Shown here piece after piece: positions 1 through 9,900 of a DNA stretch of 64,000 bases. The position numbers were made by a program, and so were the translations under genes. The notes under the pieces were generated by a model. That model ran no database searches. It saw nothing but the letters and a program-made list of their open reading frames with translations, and was not told the origin of the DNA. Each line of letters begins with the position of its first letter. Positions within the stretch are counted from its first letter, which is position 1. Location of the stretch: the NCBI RefSeq assembly GCF_000478195.2, contig NZ_AUZM01000009.1, positions 62,001-126,000 of the forward strand, written 5' to 3'. The stretch comes from Lyngbya aestuarii BL J. Its GTDB lineage: Bacteria > Cyanobacteriota > Cyanobacteriia > Cyanobacteriales > Microcoleaceae.

Positions 1-310
1 CGGCGATCGCGGAGGCAATAACGGAGCGAGAATAATAAATATCTTCAGATAAATTAATCCAATTTAACCCCGGAAGATAGGAGTTCTGCTTGTTTTGATT
101 GAAACAGACCAGAACATTTTTGAGCTTACATTTTTTCAGAAGTGTTTGAGCAACTTCAGCACCCGTCATCTGAGACTGACTATCTTCAAGCAGAATACGC
201 TTCTGGCTTTTCAGCAATTGAGGCATCAGTCGGTCAACCATTTTGTCAAGGTATCTTCTAGAATCCTCGATATTATATTTCCCGGAAACCGAAAAGTTAG
301 ACTCGCTCAT
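1..310 (-). CDS. Hypothetical protein, 5' part only (runs off left edge)
   Basis: Reading the minus strand from the ATG at 310 gives 103 open codons beginning MSESNFSVSG and continuing past base 1. A weak purine stretch (GGGGA) lies about 6 bases upstream of the ATG. The visible part is charged and helical-looking (YLDKMVDRLMPQLLKSQK), with no signal peptide or membrane segment. I do not recognise the family. The frame overlaps HIP1 (GCGATCGC) at the very edge. The smaller forward-strand reading frame over the same bases has no supporting features. Confidence 0.55.
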   Translation of the reverse strand, partial: MSESNFSVSGKYNIEDSRRYLDKMVDRLMPQLLKSQKRILLEDSQSQMTGAEVAQTLLKKCKLKNVLVCFNQNKQNSYLPGLNWINLSEDIYYSRSVIASAIA

Positions 311-385
311 CAACGTCCCCAATCAATCTCTATTGTTCTTCATCTGTTTCGGAGACAATTCTCATTTTTATGAAAAAATACTGAT

Positions 386-613
386 GTGGGGTTGAATGCA
401 ATAATTCAATTAAAAAATCCTACCCAACGCTGGATTATGACTCAAGCAGTTTCAGACAAAGGAGAATCATTTGATTGTGCTGAAACAACTCAACAAACGC
501 CAATTTCTTGTGTTCTCCCATCGCGGGGAACTTATGAGGTTAAGTTATTTACAAATAATGAACGTTACGGTCGGTTTGACTATGTGGGAGCGCTGGAATT
601 TAACAGAAAGTAG
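386..613 (+). pseudogene. C-terminal fragment of a larger protein (beta-sandwich tail)
   Basis: The frame opens directly after a stop codon with GTG and no ribosome binding site, and gives 75 residues. The end, YEVKLFTNNERYGRFDYVGA, looks like the last strands of a beta-sandwich domain. From memory, similar tails occur at the C terminus of cyanobacterial caspase-like and other multidomain proteins. The absence of any 5' part suggests a remnant rather than a small gene. The parent family is an inference. Confidence 0.4.
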
Positions 614-648
614 AATCGGGTTGTTTTTAAGTTAGTATTCTGTAGTGT

Positions 649-1515
649 TCAAGTTGAACCCTTGCGCCACAACTGGGCGTGGTCTGTAATGTAGTCTCGC
701 ACGTCGAGAGGCTTTCGACCTAAAAGCCGTTCTAGTGTAGGATCGACCGTTTCTGCTTGTCCGAAGCGCAGCCCCAGATGAAGAAGGGTTTGGACAAGAA
801 TTTGCGCCCCGGGCAGGTTCTGACGTTGAAGATGGCGTGCATAACCCCAGATACTTGCCGAGTCATAACGAATTTTACGACCCAACGACGAGGTTAGACA
901 CTCCGCCACCTCCTCAAAGGAAAATGCTTGAGGGCCTGTCAACGTATATGCTTTACCTTGATGAGTTTTCCATGAGACTAGGGCATCTGCGGCAACTTGT
1001 CCGACATCTCGCAAGTCTACAAAGGCAACTCGTCCCCGACCCGAAGGCAGGTACAGGCGATCCTCGTTCCTGATATCCGAACGGTATGCGCTACCGAGAT
1101 TTTGAGCGAAGAAGCCGGGACGCAGAATTGTCCAGTCGCCCGGATGGTTTTGCAGGTGTTGTTCGACGGTATAATGAGGTATGATCGGATTGCGATCGGC
1201 TCCGGCTACCGACAGAAAAACGATTTGTTGAACTCCCACTTCACGAACCGTATCAATAAATCGGTTGAGAGTCGCCTTCATATTGCTGATGGCGGGGGGA
1301 CGAAGCAAAAACACGGACTGGCATCCGGCGATCGCATTAAGATAGGTCGTTGGATCTTCAAAGTCAAGATAAACAGTGTTGGGGTTTTGTTGTTCCCCAA
1401 GCGGCACCGGAGAACGACTGGCAATGCGGATCGTTGCGGGTTTATCCTTCAAGCTGCGAAGGACTTCTCGACCGACGTTTCCCGATGCACCCGTAACCAG
1501 AATAGTTTGACTCAT
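649..1515 (-). CDS. NmrA-like NAD(P)-binding Rossmann protein (atypical SDR)
   Basis: The 288-residue protein starts MSQTILVTGASGNVG, a glycine-rich dinucleotide-binding loop right at the N terminus. A start nine codons earlier is possible, but it would put an unnatural extension before the first beta strand, so I chose the ATG at 1515. The motif FLSVAGADRN and the later TILRPGFFAQN are typical of the NmrA/HSCARG branch of extended SDRs, which includes NAD(P)H sensors and azoreductase-like enzymes. There is no YxxxK catalytic pair in the classical place. The protein is likely cytoplasmic and the substrate is unknown. It stands alone, convergent with nothing obvious. Confidence 0.85.
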   Translation of the reverse strand: MSQTILVTGASGNVGREVLRSLKDKPATIRIASRSPVPLGEQQNPNTVYLDFEDPTTYLNAIAGCQSVFLLRPPAISNMKATLNRFIDTVREVGVQQIVFLSVAGADRNPIIPHYTVEQHLQNHPGDWTILRPGFFAQNLGSAYRSDIRNEDRLYLPSGRGRVAFVDLRDVGQVAADALVSWKTHQGKAYTLTGPQAFSFEEVAECLTSSLGRKIRYDSASIWGYARHLQRQNLPGAQILVQTLLHLGLRFGQAETVDPTLERLLGRKPLDVRDYITDHAQLWRKGST

Positions 1516-1612
1516 GTTCGCTTTCAAAAAGTAAATCAGCAATGCGCCCCAGAATCGTTTAAAGCCGGAGAATTAATCCCCCGACTCGTCTTTATTAATG
1601 GTACAGAAAACT

Positions 1613-2188
1613 TCAACTCATTGCGATCGTTTTCGGCTGTTGATGGGGTTCAAAAGGATTAACAACCTCAAGAAAATCCTTGGGTGGAGAGAGTACCGCA
1701 TCAGAAGAAGGTGCGGGTTGAGTCGGACGAGCCTCACCCATTCCTAATTCTCCTTTCTCCAATGTTCCAACGACTAAAGAGCCAATATAATCGGCACTAT
1801 TGTAAGCCGCTTCAATACATTGGTGAATATTTTCTAAATCTTCATCATCAACAATACCGTTACTGGTAGCCTTATAAAACTGCACGGTTACACGAATGGG
1901 GTAGCGTTCATCCCGTTCGAGTTTGTAACCGCCCAATTCTAAATGTTCCCCTTCATCTTCACCGTGTCCAATCACCGCATCTTCAACATCGCTAGACTCT
2001 ACTGTTCCTATACAACGAGAAATTGTTAACATCTCTGTTGTCGAAAAATTGCTTTCAAACAAATATGAAAAATATTCAAGTTCTTGATGTTTAAGTGGCA
2101 CCTGAACAATCATTACCATATTAACATCTTGGGAAACTGTCACTTGAGAGCGGGCTTCTTCTACCGAAATACCCCGTTGAGTTGCCAT
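1613..2188 (-). CDS. Hypothetical protein, acidic, 191 aa
   Basis: The ATG at 2188 directly follows the stop (2189-2191) of the decayed gene upstream, so the two were probably translationally coupled. The protein has an acidic middle (GHGEDEGEHLELGGYKLERD) with alternating strands, followed by a proline-rich tail (PTQPAPSSDAVLSPP). No signal peptide or membrane segment is seen and I do not recognise the family. Coupling to the neighbouring family suggests a partner role. The gene itself looks intact. Confidence 0.7.
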   Translation of the reverse strand: MATQRGISVEEARSQVTVSQDVNMVMIVQVPLKHQELEYFSYLFESNFSTTEMLTISRCIGTVESSDVEDAVIGHGEDEGEHLELGGYKLERDERYPIRVTVQFYKATSNGIVDDEDLENIHQCIEAAYNSADYIGSLVVGTLEKGELGMGEARPTQPAPSSDAVLSPPKDFLEVVNPFEPHQQPKTIAMS

Positions 2189-3078
2189 TTATACAGCCAG
2201 ATTTTCTCGATAATCGCTCAAACGTTCTCCGGTTAAACAAGTTTTCTGACCTTGATTGTTGAAATAAAGATTTTGTCCCCACTCAGCCAAGTCTTGACCA
2301 TTGTTAATAATGGTAGCACTACTGCCTTCGGTCGAAATTAAAATCGCCAGAACAGCAGGGCTTTCCGCACGGGATTGATAGTTAAATAAAACGGGATTGA
2401 AACTGCACTTCCCCTGCGCGCGGAATGGGGAGAAAACAAGCTTGTGCGCTAACTAAGACATGGGTATCTTTGGGGGTGAGTAGTAAGGAATCTTTCAACA
2501 GGTTGGGATAGCGTTTAGCTAAGGAAATGAGTACCCCAAGCATTGCAACAGTATCAGCACGCTCAAAGATGATTGATATAGAACGTTCGAGTGCTGCTTT
2601 GGTTGGACGACTGTAGAGCCATCCCTCTAATGTCATTAAGAAACAAGCAACAATATCTGATGATTCAATATATTGGCGATGCCAATATAAAGCATGACGA
2701 CCCCCCTTGAAATATTTTCTTTTATTATCAATAAGCAAAATTACACCATCAGTATCAGTTGGGTGACTTCCCTCCAGTCTATTTTTTTTCCAGCGATGCT
2801 CATGCCAATAATCTGTGGCAACATTACAAAGGGTTGCAATTACATCAACAGCAAGCACTTCATTTACTTCAAGAAGATAAAATTTTCCATTGACGGACAA
2901 TTCTCAGCAGTGTTTGAAGGAATTGGTATTCAAAACCGCTTAAAGCCCACTTCCCTCCCATGGCTCGTTTAGGTTGGCATTCTTCCCAAGCACTTATTAG
3001 CTTTTGAAGTTGAGAAAACAGATGAAGTGAGGAGGCTGCGATAGTTTGGCTTGTTGTTCCTCTATTAACCATGCCCAA
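2189..3078 (-). pseudogene. Decayed large gene, C-terminal part with two frameshifts
   Basis: Three frames join into one conserved-looking protein. The first ends ...WALSGFEYQFLQTLLRI near 2900. The second runs VNGKFYLLEVNEVLAVDVIA to ...IPRAGEVQF near 2394. The third continues NPVLFNYQSRAESPAVLAIL and ends at 2189. The joins make sense as continuous protein (FEYQFLQTLL, GEVQF/NPVLFNYQS), so I infer two single-base frameshifts. Segments of this kind occur, from memory, in very large uncharacterised bacterial proteins of over 1000 residues. Here the N terminus is missing because a stop lies shortly upstream of 3078. The gene is either dead or corrupted by assembly. Confidence 0.6.
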
Positions 3079-3454
3079 CTCTTCCTCAAAAATACTGGCA
3101 TTTTTTGTTAAGAGTATTCATTATAATACGGGAAGATTAAAAAGTCAACAAAAGGGCTTCGCTCTAAAAAATCAAGATGTTCAAAACCGCTTCTCAAACA
3201 AAACTTTTATAGTTTTATCTCTCTCGGCTAGGAATTGGATCTGAGAGTTTCCCCCTCTATCCAATTTTTAGACAGAATTAATGCCACATTATTGATGAGA
3301 TTTTTCGTGTGATCGCATTTTCCCACAAAGCTCGATCTATTGCATAGAGATGCTGCAACGTTACCTCTAATTTTTTCTATAAATTCAAGAGAAATTAGGG
3401 GGATACAAATAAAGCGATCCGGCTCAACCACGCCAATATTCCGCCTCAAAAAGC
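3079..3454. other. Intergenic region, no convincing gene
   Basis: These 376 bases hold only one modest reading frame (minus strand, 3228-3449, 73 codons starting MRRNIGVVEPDRF). It has no ribosome binding site and no recognisable family. It could be a remnant, since the gene downstream is decayed. I see no RNA gene or repeat. Confidence 0.4.
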
Positions 3455-3484
3455 AAAAAAAATAGCGATACTATTTTGTATCGC
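3455..3484 (-). terminator. Rho-independent terminator of the dynamin-like gene
   Basis: On the minus strand GCGATAC (3484-3478) pairs perfectly with GTATCGC (3471-3465) around a 6-base loop. After one intervening base pair (T-A, 3464-3463) there is a run of eight T. It lies about 60 bases downstream of the stop of the dynamin-like gene, in the right orientation. Confidence 0.75.
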
Positions 3485-3543
3485 CAATCGAGTTAAAGTC
3501 TTCAATTAGGTGTGTATATTTTCGGCAATATCAACTGTTAAAA

Positions 3544-5790
3544 TTACCGCAATAAACTCAAAGCTTCCGTTTGATTGCTGCGTTCTACTTGTTCAACAAC
3601 CTGCATCCAATCTCGTCTGAATTGAGTTAATTCTAACACCGAACCAAATTCATCAGGCCAGATATCAGAAGCAACTTCTTGTAAGAAAATTTGCCATTCA
3701 TCTTTAACACCTTCAGCCCGTAACACCCGATCTACAAACTCCTCAACAATTGCAAAACCCGCTTGGCTTGGCTCTTTCAAAAGAGTTTTTAGCTCTTTTT
3801 CACAGTTATTCACCGCCTCCGCTTGTGCTTTCTGCAAATTCTCTCGGATTTTCTGAGTAGAACTCATTCCCCCGATAGGAATTGCTTGCGTCCAAAAATC
3901 ATCCAATTTATATTTAGTTCGATTGGGCGTTAACACATCTAAATACTTGCGAATTCGATGTTGAATTAATCCGCGATACTGTAAATCAAAAGTGGCTAGA
4001 GTTTCAAATCCTAACCGCAGTCCCTCTAAATTGTCTGGAATCTTTGCAGCGATCACTTTCAAATACTCGCTTCCTTGACAATCCTCAGCTAATTTTCCTA
4101 ACTTACCTTTGCTAATTAAAATCTGAACCACACGAGATTTAGCTGTTTCGAGAGAGTGCTTCAAAGCATCATCTAAATCCAAGAATTGCTTTGATAAATG
4201 AGTCCGAACTTCATGTAAACATTCTGCATAAGCACTTTGGTAAGCACCCGCAGCATAATTTTTTTGCTCAATCTCTGCCAAACTTGGAATCCCCGCCTTA
4301 GAACGACAATTTTTAATCGCCGCATCAACCGCAGTTTTAAAATTAGCGTCATCAGTATCCCGCTCAGAAATCATTGATGAGAGCAGTTTTTCCAGTTCTT
4401 GAGTTAAATTTTTCCACAAACTTCCAAACAGTTTTAAGAACTCGGGAAACCAGTCATTACTTGAACTGACTTTCCAAGCCTGTTGAGCTTTGTTGAGTTC
4501 AATATTGAGACTTCTTTGAATTTGAGTTATTCGCTCTTGACAAGCCGAAGCATATTGACGATCTAAAACTTCGATTCTTTGGGTTAAATAACTTAAAAAT
4601 CGGTCTAAAATTGCAGTTTTTGATTCTTGAGCATCCGCACAATCAGCAATAATCACATCCTGAACATTGATGTGTTTATCCTGAATGGCTTCTGCCAAAC
4701 TTTGACAATTCTTGTAATTATCAGTAATTCCTGAACTCTTAACATGATTTAGCACCATGAAAGACCATTCACGAATCGGCAAATCAGTTAAAGCCGTATT
4801 CGCCATATCATAAAGTTCTACATCTTCTTTCGCCCAAAAATCCCCCGTAGATTTGGGCATTCGCACGAACAAAACCGCATCAATATCCTGTCCTAAAGTT
4901 TTAATCATGCGTTCGGTGTCACCAATGCCCGTATCTCCCAAACCGGGCATATCTACTAACGCAATTTGTCCGATATCTGGGTTGGGAAACGGACAAACAA
5001 TTTTAACTTCTCGAACGGCCAGATATTTAAAATAAATTCGCCGCCTGTCTATTGTATCTTGAGCAACATATTCTCGAATTTCATGTTGCGAAATCCGACG
5101 CGGAGAAGGTTCCGATAGACAACTAAAGTATTTAGGAAGATAAAGATGATATTTGAGAAGATGCTCGTATTTAGCAAATGCTAAAGCTTGGTTTTTAAGC
5201 TCTTGAGGAAGTTCTGGTAATGGAGAATCTGCAAATTCTTGAATAGAGTTGGGTCTTGAACCCAGACGAAGCTGCTCATAATAGGGAGTAATGACTTCAT
5301 CCAAAAAAGTCCGTTCGGTATGGAAGAAAACTTCACCATAAGTTTCTACATCGCGATTATGATGAATGTTGCTGCGAACGCCCGTGCAGTGTTGGTCGTC
5401 ACCGTCAGGAATTTCCTCAGCCGAAAGCCCTGTCAAACTTTGCAGCAAGCGGCTTTTACCCTGTCTGGCTCGACCGACAACTCCGATGTTGAGGGTATTG
5501 CGGGAAAATCTTGCTTTGAGATTATTCAGCACAGATAACTCATCGTTGATGCTTCTTTGAATTGATGTACAATCAATTTCTCTGAGCCTACCTAGGGTAC
5601 CGGAGTCATCAACCCGAGTCAGTAATTGATCCCGTTGCTTTTCAAGTTGATTGAGCGCAACTGATAAAGTTTTTAGATTACTTTCTACACGTTCAATTCG
5701 TTGTGCAAGTGGGCGACGTTTCTGAAGAATTTGGATGATTTGATTTGCTCTGGAGGTGGCTCCGTTGTTGAGTTGAGCGGCTAGTACCAT
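3544..5790 (-). CDS. Dynamin-like large GTPase
   Basis: This 748-residue protein has a coiled-coil N terminus (residues 25-60) before a dynamin-type GTPase domain. The P loop is GRARQGKS (106-113), a threonine in HCTGVRS (about 135) fits switch I, and DMPGLGDT (280-287) is switch II. VLNHVKS stands in place of a canonical N/TKxD. Long helical segments follow to the C terminus, as expected for a bundle/stalk. I see no clear membrane segment, unlike the BDLP type with a paddle. Known bacterial relatives remodel membranes and some act in phage resistance. The gene is alone with its own terminator and may be part of the accessory defence content here, which is inference. Confidence 0.85.
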   Translation of the reverse strand: MVLAAQLNNGATSRANQIIQILQKRRPLAQRIERVESNLKTLSVALNQLEKQRDQLLTRVDDSGTLGRLREIDCTSIQRSINDELSVLNNLKARFSRNTLNIGVVGRARQGKSRLLQSLTGLSAEEIPDGDDQHCTGVRSNIHHNRDVETYGEVFFHTERTFLDEVITPYYEQLRLGSRPNSIQEFADSPLPELPQELKNQALAFAKYEHLLKYHLYLPKYFSCLSEPSPRRISQHEIREYVAQDTIDRRRIYFKYLAVREVKIVCPFPNPDIGQIALVDMPGLGDTGIGDTERMIKTLGQDIDAVLFVRMPKSTGDFWAKEDVELYDMANTALTDLPIREWSFMVLNHVKSSGITDNYKNCQSLAEAIQDKHINVQDVIIADCADAQESKTAILDRFLSYLTQRIEVLDRQYASACQERITQIQRSLNIELNKAQQAWKVSSSNDWFPEFLKLFGSLWKNLTQELEKLLSSMISERDTDDANFKTAVDAAIKNCRSKAGIPSLAEIEQKNYAAGAYQSAYAECLHEVRTHLSKQFLDLDDALKHSLETAKSRVVQILISKGKLGKLAEDCQGSEYLKVIAAKIPDNLEGLRLGFETLATFDLQYRGLIQHRIRKYLDVLTPNRTKYKLDDFWTQAIPIGGMSSTQKIRENLQKAQAEAVNNCEKELKTLLKEPSQAGFAIVEEFVDRVLRAEGVKDEWQIFLQEVASDIWPDEFGSVLELTQFRRDWMQVVEQVERSNQTEALSLLR

Positions 5791-6282
5791 GAGTTTTAAA
5801 CCTAGTCGTGTTTACCGAGAATTGGATTACTGACCGAAAACAATTTAATGTTTACCTGAATTGGGGTTGACCTTGAAAAACCGCAAAAATTCGTTTTGGG
5901 GTTGAGTTGTTGACCTCTGACGGGGTTGAGTGCATCTCTACTCTCAAGATTAAACTTGAAAAGCTACAGATAGCAATGTGGAAATTACTGATCTTTGAGA
6001 TCTTTTTTGAATCATGCAGGTGCATTTTTCTCCGTATAAATACGTATATTCGGCATCAAACCCAGATGGGCTATGCTTCCCCGTCAACTATTGAATAAAA
6101 AATCACTTATTTTTTCAATCTATTCTTTAAACCTAGTGATGCTGTATGTAGATCTCGGAGAACTTGATGAATATATCTATTGTTATGGCGGTTTCGTGAT
6201 CGTTGAGTTTTCTTCGGGTTCAGTCTTTATTTCAAAACTTTATTCAACTTGTCTGCATTAATAAAATTATCACAAAATTCTC
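5791..6282. other. Intergenic region with a possible DUF1365-like remnant
   Basis: About 490 bases separate the dynamin-like gene from ABC-F debris. On the plus strand 6073-6261, the segment IFSIYSLNLVMLYVDLGELD resembles the start of DUF1365 proteins, which carry a conserved 'mlYLDLdEL' stretch. The frame then loses similarity. With a weak start and only 62 codons I treat it as a likely gene fragment, not a gene. Nothing else is supported in this stretch. Confidence 0.3.
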
Positions 6283-6338
6283 TTAATAACGCCCGACGAG
6301 CCAAACGGCGATCGCACGTTCAAAAGTAGGATATGGGA

Positions 6339-6579
6339 TTAAGTTCGGGTAGAATTTGACATGAATTTCCTCACATTTTGATAGGTGTAGATTAACTCCT
6401 GATGCGAGATTTGTCCGGCTAGAATTTGCAGCAATGTTGATTTTCCCACTCCGTTTGCATCGACTGGCGCCACGCGATCGCATTCGACTAGGCTTAACTG
6501 TACATTTTTGAATAACCTGCGGAAGGCGTGGAAATTCATAGGTTAAGTTATCAGCCAACAAATAGGGCTGTTGTGGCAT
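6339..6579 (-). pseudogene. ABC-F type ATP-binding protein, N-terminal remnant with frameshift
   Basis: From the ATG at 6579 the protein begins MPQQPYLLADNLTYEF. The conserved continuation lies in a second frame: LFKNVQLSLVECDRVAPVDA, then NGVGKSTLLQILAGQISHQE. This is the start of an ABC-F/Uup-type ATPase with a Walker A loop (GxNGVGKST). The usual glycine before ANG is aspartate (VDANGVGKST). Coding breaks off after about 80 residues, against more than 500 in the family. The remnant is therefore non-functional. Confidence 0.6.
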
Positions 6580-6984
6580 ACTGATGACCTGGAAGTGATC
6601 AAATCTGGAAGCTGTGAAGCGGAAATGGAGAACTTTAGATTGAGGGGTTTGGAGTCGTGGACAATTACCGATTATTTATGTTAATTATTTCAATTATTTT
6701 TGATTGATTTAATGATTATTTATTCAATAAGTTTGTGTAATTCATAACCGATCATGGATTGGGCTATCGGTTCAGTAATTTTACGGAGAACTATCTACTT
6801 TTTAAGTATGAGAAACTTTTCAAAGTTCCGTAATTCCAACATTGATATCTAAGGTTATTCGGCTTATTATTGAATATAGGAATAGAGGCGGCTGGGTTTA
6901 GGATTTTTTTGGGGGGTCGGCTTGTTCTATATCAAAACAGTTTTGTTTGCTTAATTTTCAAAAAACCAAACAACTATAAATAGA
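6580..6984. other. AT-rich intergenic region upstream of the defence-like cluster
   Basis: This 405-base stretch is strikingly AT-rich, with repeated ATTATTT/TTAATTATTT words around 6665-6725, and has no reading frame of interest. It presumably holds the promoter of the SNF2 gene, but I cannot pick one with confidence. Confidence 0.4.
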
Positions 6985-9900
6985 ATGATTGACTCACTCA
7001 TTAGCAAACGAATTTTGATTCCCTCACAGTTTACCGAGGCGGTTACGGTTGTTTCGGCAGACATTATTGATGACACGGTATTGCTACAAGTTCGTACCTC
7101 AACGGGCGAACTTCGCGAAGCCGGAGTCAGTTACAGCGAAATTGAAGAAATTATCACTCAACAACAAAATACTTCCACACTGGTTGATGGAGATTCACTT
7201 TTTCTATTTATTGAGTCAGCCCGCATCAAAACCGCCTTTGAGTATGACCCCCACTTTGCCGTAAGTTTAAGCGGTGTTCGACCCCTACCGCACCAACTTG
7301 AAGCCGTCTACGAACGCATTTTACCCCAAGTTCGACTGCGATTTCTTTTAGCAGATGACCCAGGTGCGGGTAAAACAATTATGGCGGGTTTACTTCTCAA
7401 AGAATTAAAACTTAGAAGCGCCATCGAACGGGTTTTAATTCTAACTCCCGCATCGCTAACCATACAATGGCAAGACGAACTCAAAAGCAAATTTGCTGAA
7501 ACCTTTGAGGTGATTACTTCAACTTTAGCAAAAAATCAACTGGCGGGAAATCCTTGGGAACGCTTTCGTCAGTGCATCGCCTCCATTGATTTTGCCAAAC
7601 GGGATGAAGTAATTTCAGGTCTTTTACAGGTAGATTGGGATTTAGTAATTATCGATGAAGCCCACAAATGTTCGGCCCGAACCCAAGGCGAAGACTTGCG
7701 ACGAACCGGACGCTATAAACTTGCAGAAGAACTCTCAAACAATACCGAAAGACTGCTATTATTAACCGCAACTCCCCACCAGGGAGACATTGACCAATTT
7801 CACAATTTTCTCCGCTTGCTCGACCCCGACCAATTTATTTCCGACACGCACAACACCCAAATGCTGTGCTTGGAAAATAGCCCCTGGTTTCTGCGGCGAA
7901 TTAAAGAAGAACTCCGCGACTTTGAAGGACAAAAACTGTTTAAACCTCGTCACGCCATCACCGTTCCTTTTAATCTATCTCAAGCCGAAGAATACCTTTA
8001 TAACCAAATTACAACCTATATCAACCGCTATCTTGGTCAAACCACCGGACGGCGACAGGCTACTGTTGCTTTGGCGAGAACTGTTCTACAACGCCGACTC
8101 GCCAGCAGTTTAAACGCTATCTGGAATTCTCTCAAAAGACGTTATCAACGATTTTCTAACCTCTTAGAAGAATTAGAACAACTCTCACCCCAAGAACAGC
8201 GCCAGAGGTTGATGAATTTTGGCTGTTCAGTTAATACTGAAACTGACAACGAAGACCGTTCTGAAGATGAATTGGAAAATGTAGCAGTAGAGTCTACCAT
8301 TGCCGAAAAAATTGAACAATTGCGCGAAGAATTGCAAGAACTCAAACGCCTGGTTAAACTCACCCAAGAAACTATTGAACTCGGAACCGAACGTAAACTC
8401 AACGAACTGCAAAATTTACTCAAGCGCTCAGAATTTGACGAGTTGAGCGAGGGAGAAGGGCGGCTATTAATTTTTACCGAACACCGGGATACTTTGGAAT
8501 ATCTCAAACAAAATCTGCAACAGTGGGGATATTCAACCTGTGAAATTCACGGGGGAATGAACGTTATTGACCGCAAAGCCGCCCAAAAAAACTTTCAATT
8601 TAACAAGCAAATTTGTATCGCCACCGAAGCCGCAGGAGAAGGAATTAACCTGCAATTTTGTCGGTTGATGGTTAATTATGATATTCCCTGGAACCCCAAC
8701 CGTTTAGAACAACGCATGGGGCGCATTCACCGCATCGGTCAAAAGCGGGACGTTTATATTTTTAACTTTGTGGCGGTCAACACCGTAGAAGGTCGGGTTT
8801 TAGAGAAATTGTTGAAAAAACTCGATGAAATTCGGGCGGCGATGAACGACCGAGTATTTGATGTTATCGGCCAGCTATTGCAACTTAATGATATTCGTTT
8901 TGAGGAGTTGGTACGTCAAGCCACCTATTCCCAGGCGGACGAGGATGAAGCTATCGCCCAAATTGACCGTTTAAGCCCCGAACGTTTAAAAGACCTTGAA
9001 CAAGCCACAGGACTGGCTTTGGCAACCTCCCACGTTGATTTTTCTCGGGTTCGTCTGAAAACCCAAACTCAAGATTTTCGTTCCGAAGAACGGCGGCTGA
9101 TGCCCCGCTATGTGGAAGAATTTTTTAAGCGGGCTTGTGAATATCTGCACCTAAACTTGGAAGTGCGGGCCGATGGGTTGTGGCGCATTCCCTACTTGAA
9201 AGAGGAGTTTCGCTCGAACACTTTGGAAGCAGTGCGGCGGTTAGGAACCCCCGAAAAATATTATCCCAAATTGACGTTTTATAAAGAACAGTTGGAAGCT
9301 GCGGTTCACCAGGATGGGGAATTTCTTTCCCCTGGACACTGTTTGTTTGCCTCTATTGCTGAACGTTTGGACTACCAACTCGCCGAACGGGTGGGGTATC
9401 GCTGCGCCACGTTTGTCGATGCGGACGCCCAAGCGCCCTACCGCATTCATTTTTTCTGTGTGGAAATTCAAGGACAAACCACCCAGGGACGAGAACAGAC
9501 CTTGAGGGCGAGGCTGTGTGCGGTAGCCGAATATCAGTCGGGAAGTTTTGTTTTGGTGGCGACGGACTGCTTGCACGACTTGGCACCGGCCGACCCCCCA
9601 ACGACCGACGTTTTGAAACCCCTGGCTCCCACCGAACAGCAGCAGGTGGAGCGCTGGCTGAAGGTAAAAGTGCAAATGACGATGATGGACGAGGTTCGCG
9701 CCCAGCGTCAGAGGGAGTTGGATATTCGTCGGGACTACCTCGCTCAAGCGATGGAAGCGGCGATAAGGGAGGCGCAGTGTACCCAGATGAAGTTGGCGGC
9801 TAAGGTTGCATCTGGGGAGGAAACTTATCGGGTTGCCCGAGATAGCTCCCAAAACAAGGTACGAACCTTGAAAGAACGCTACAAGGCGAAGCAGGATGAA

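Noticed and set aside
997-1662. 221-codon plus-strand frame
   Set aside because: Opposite the well-supported NmrA-like gene.
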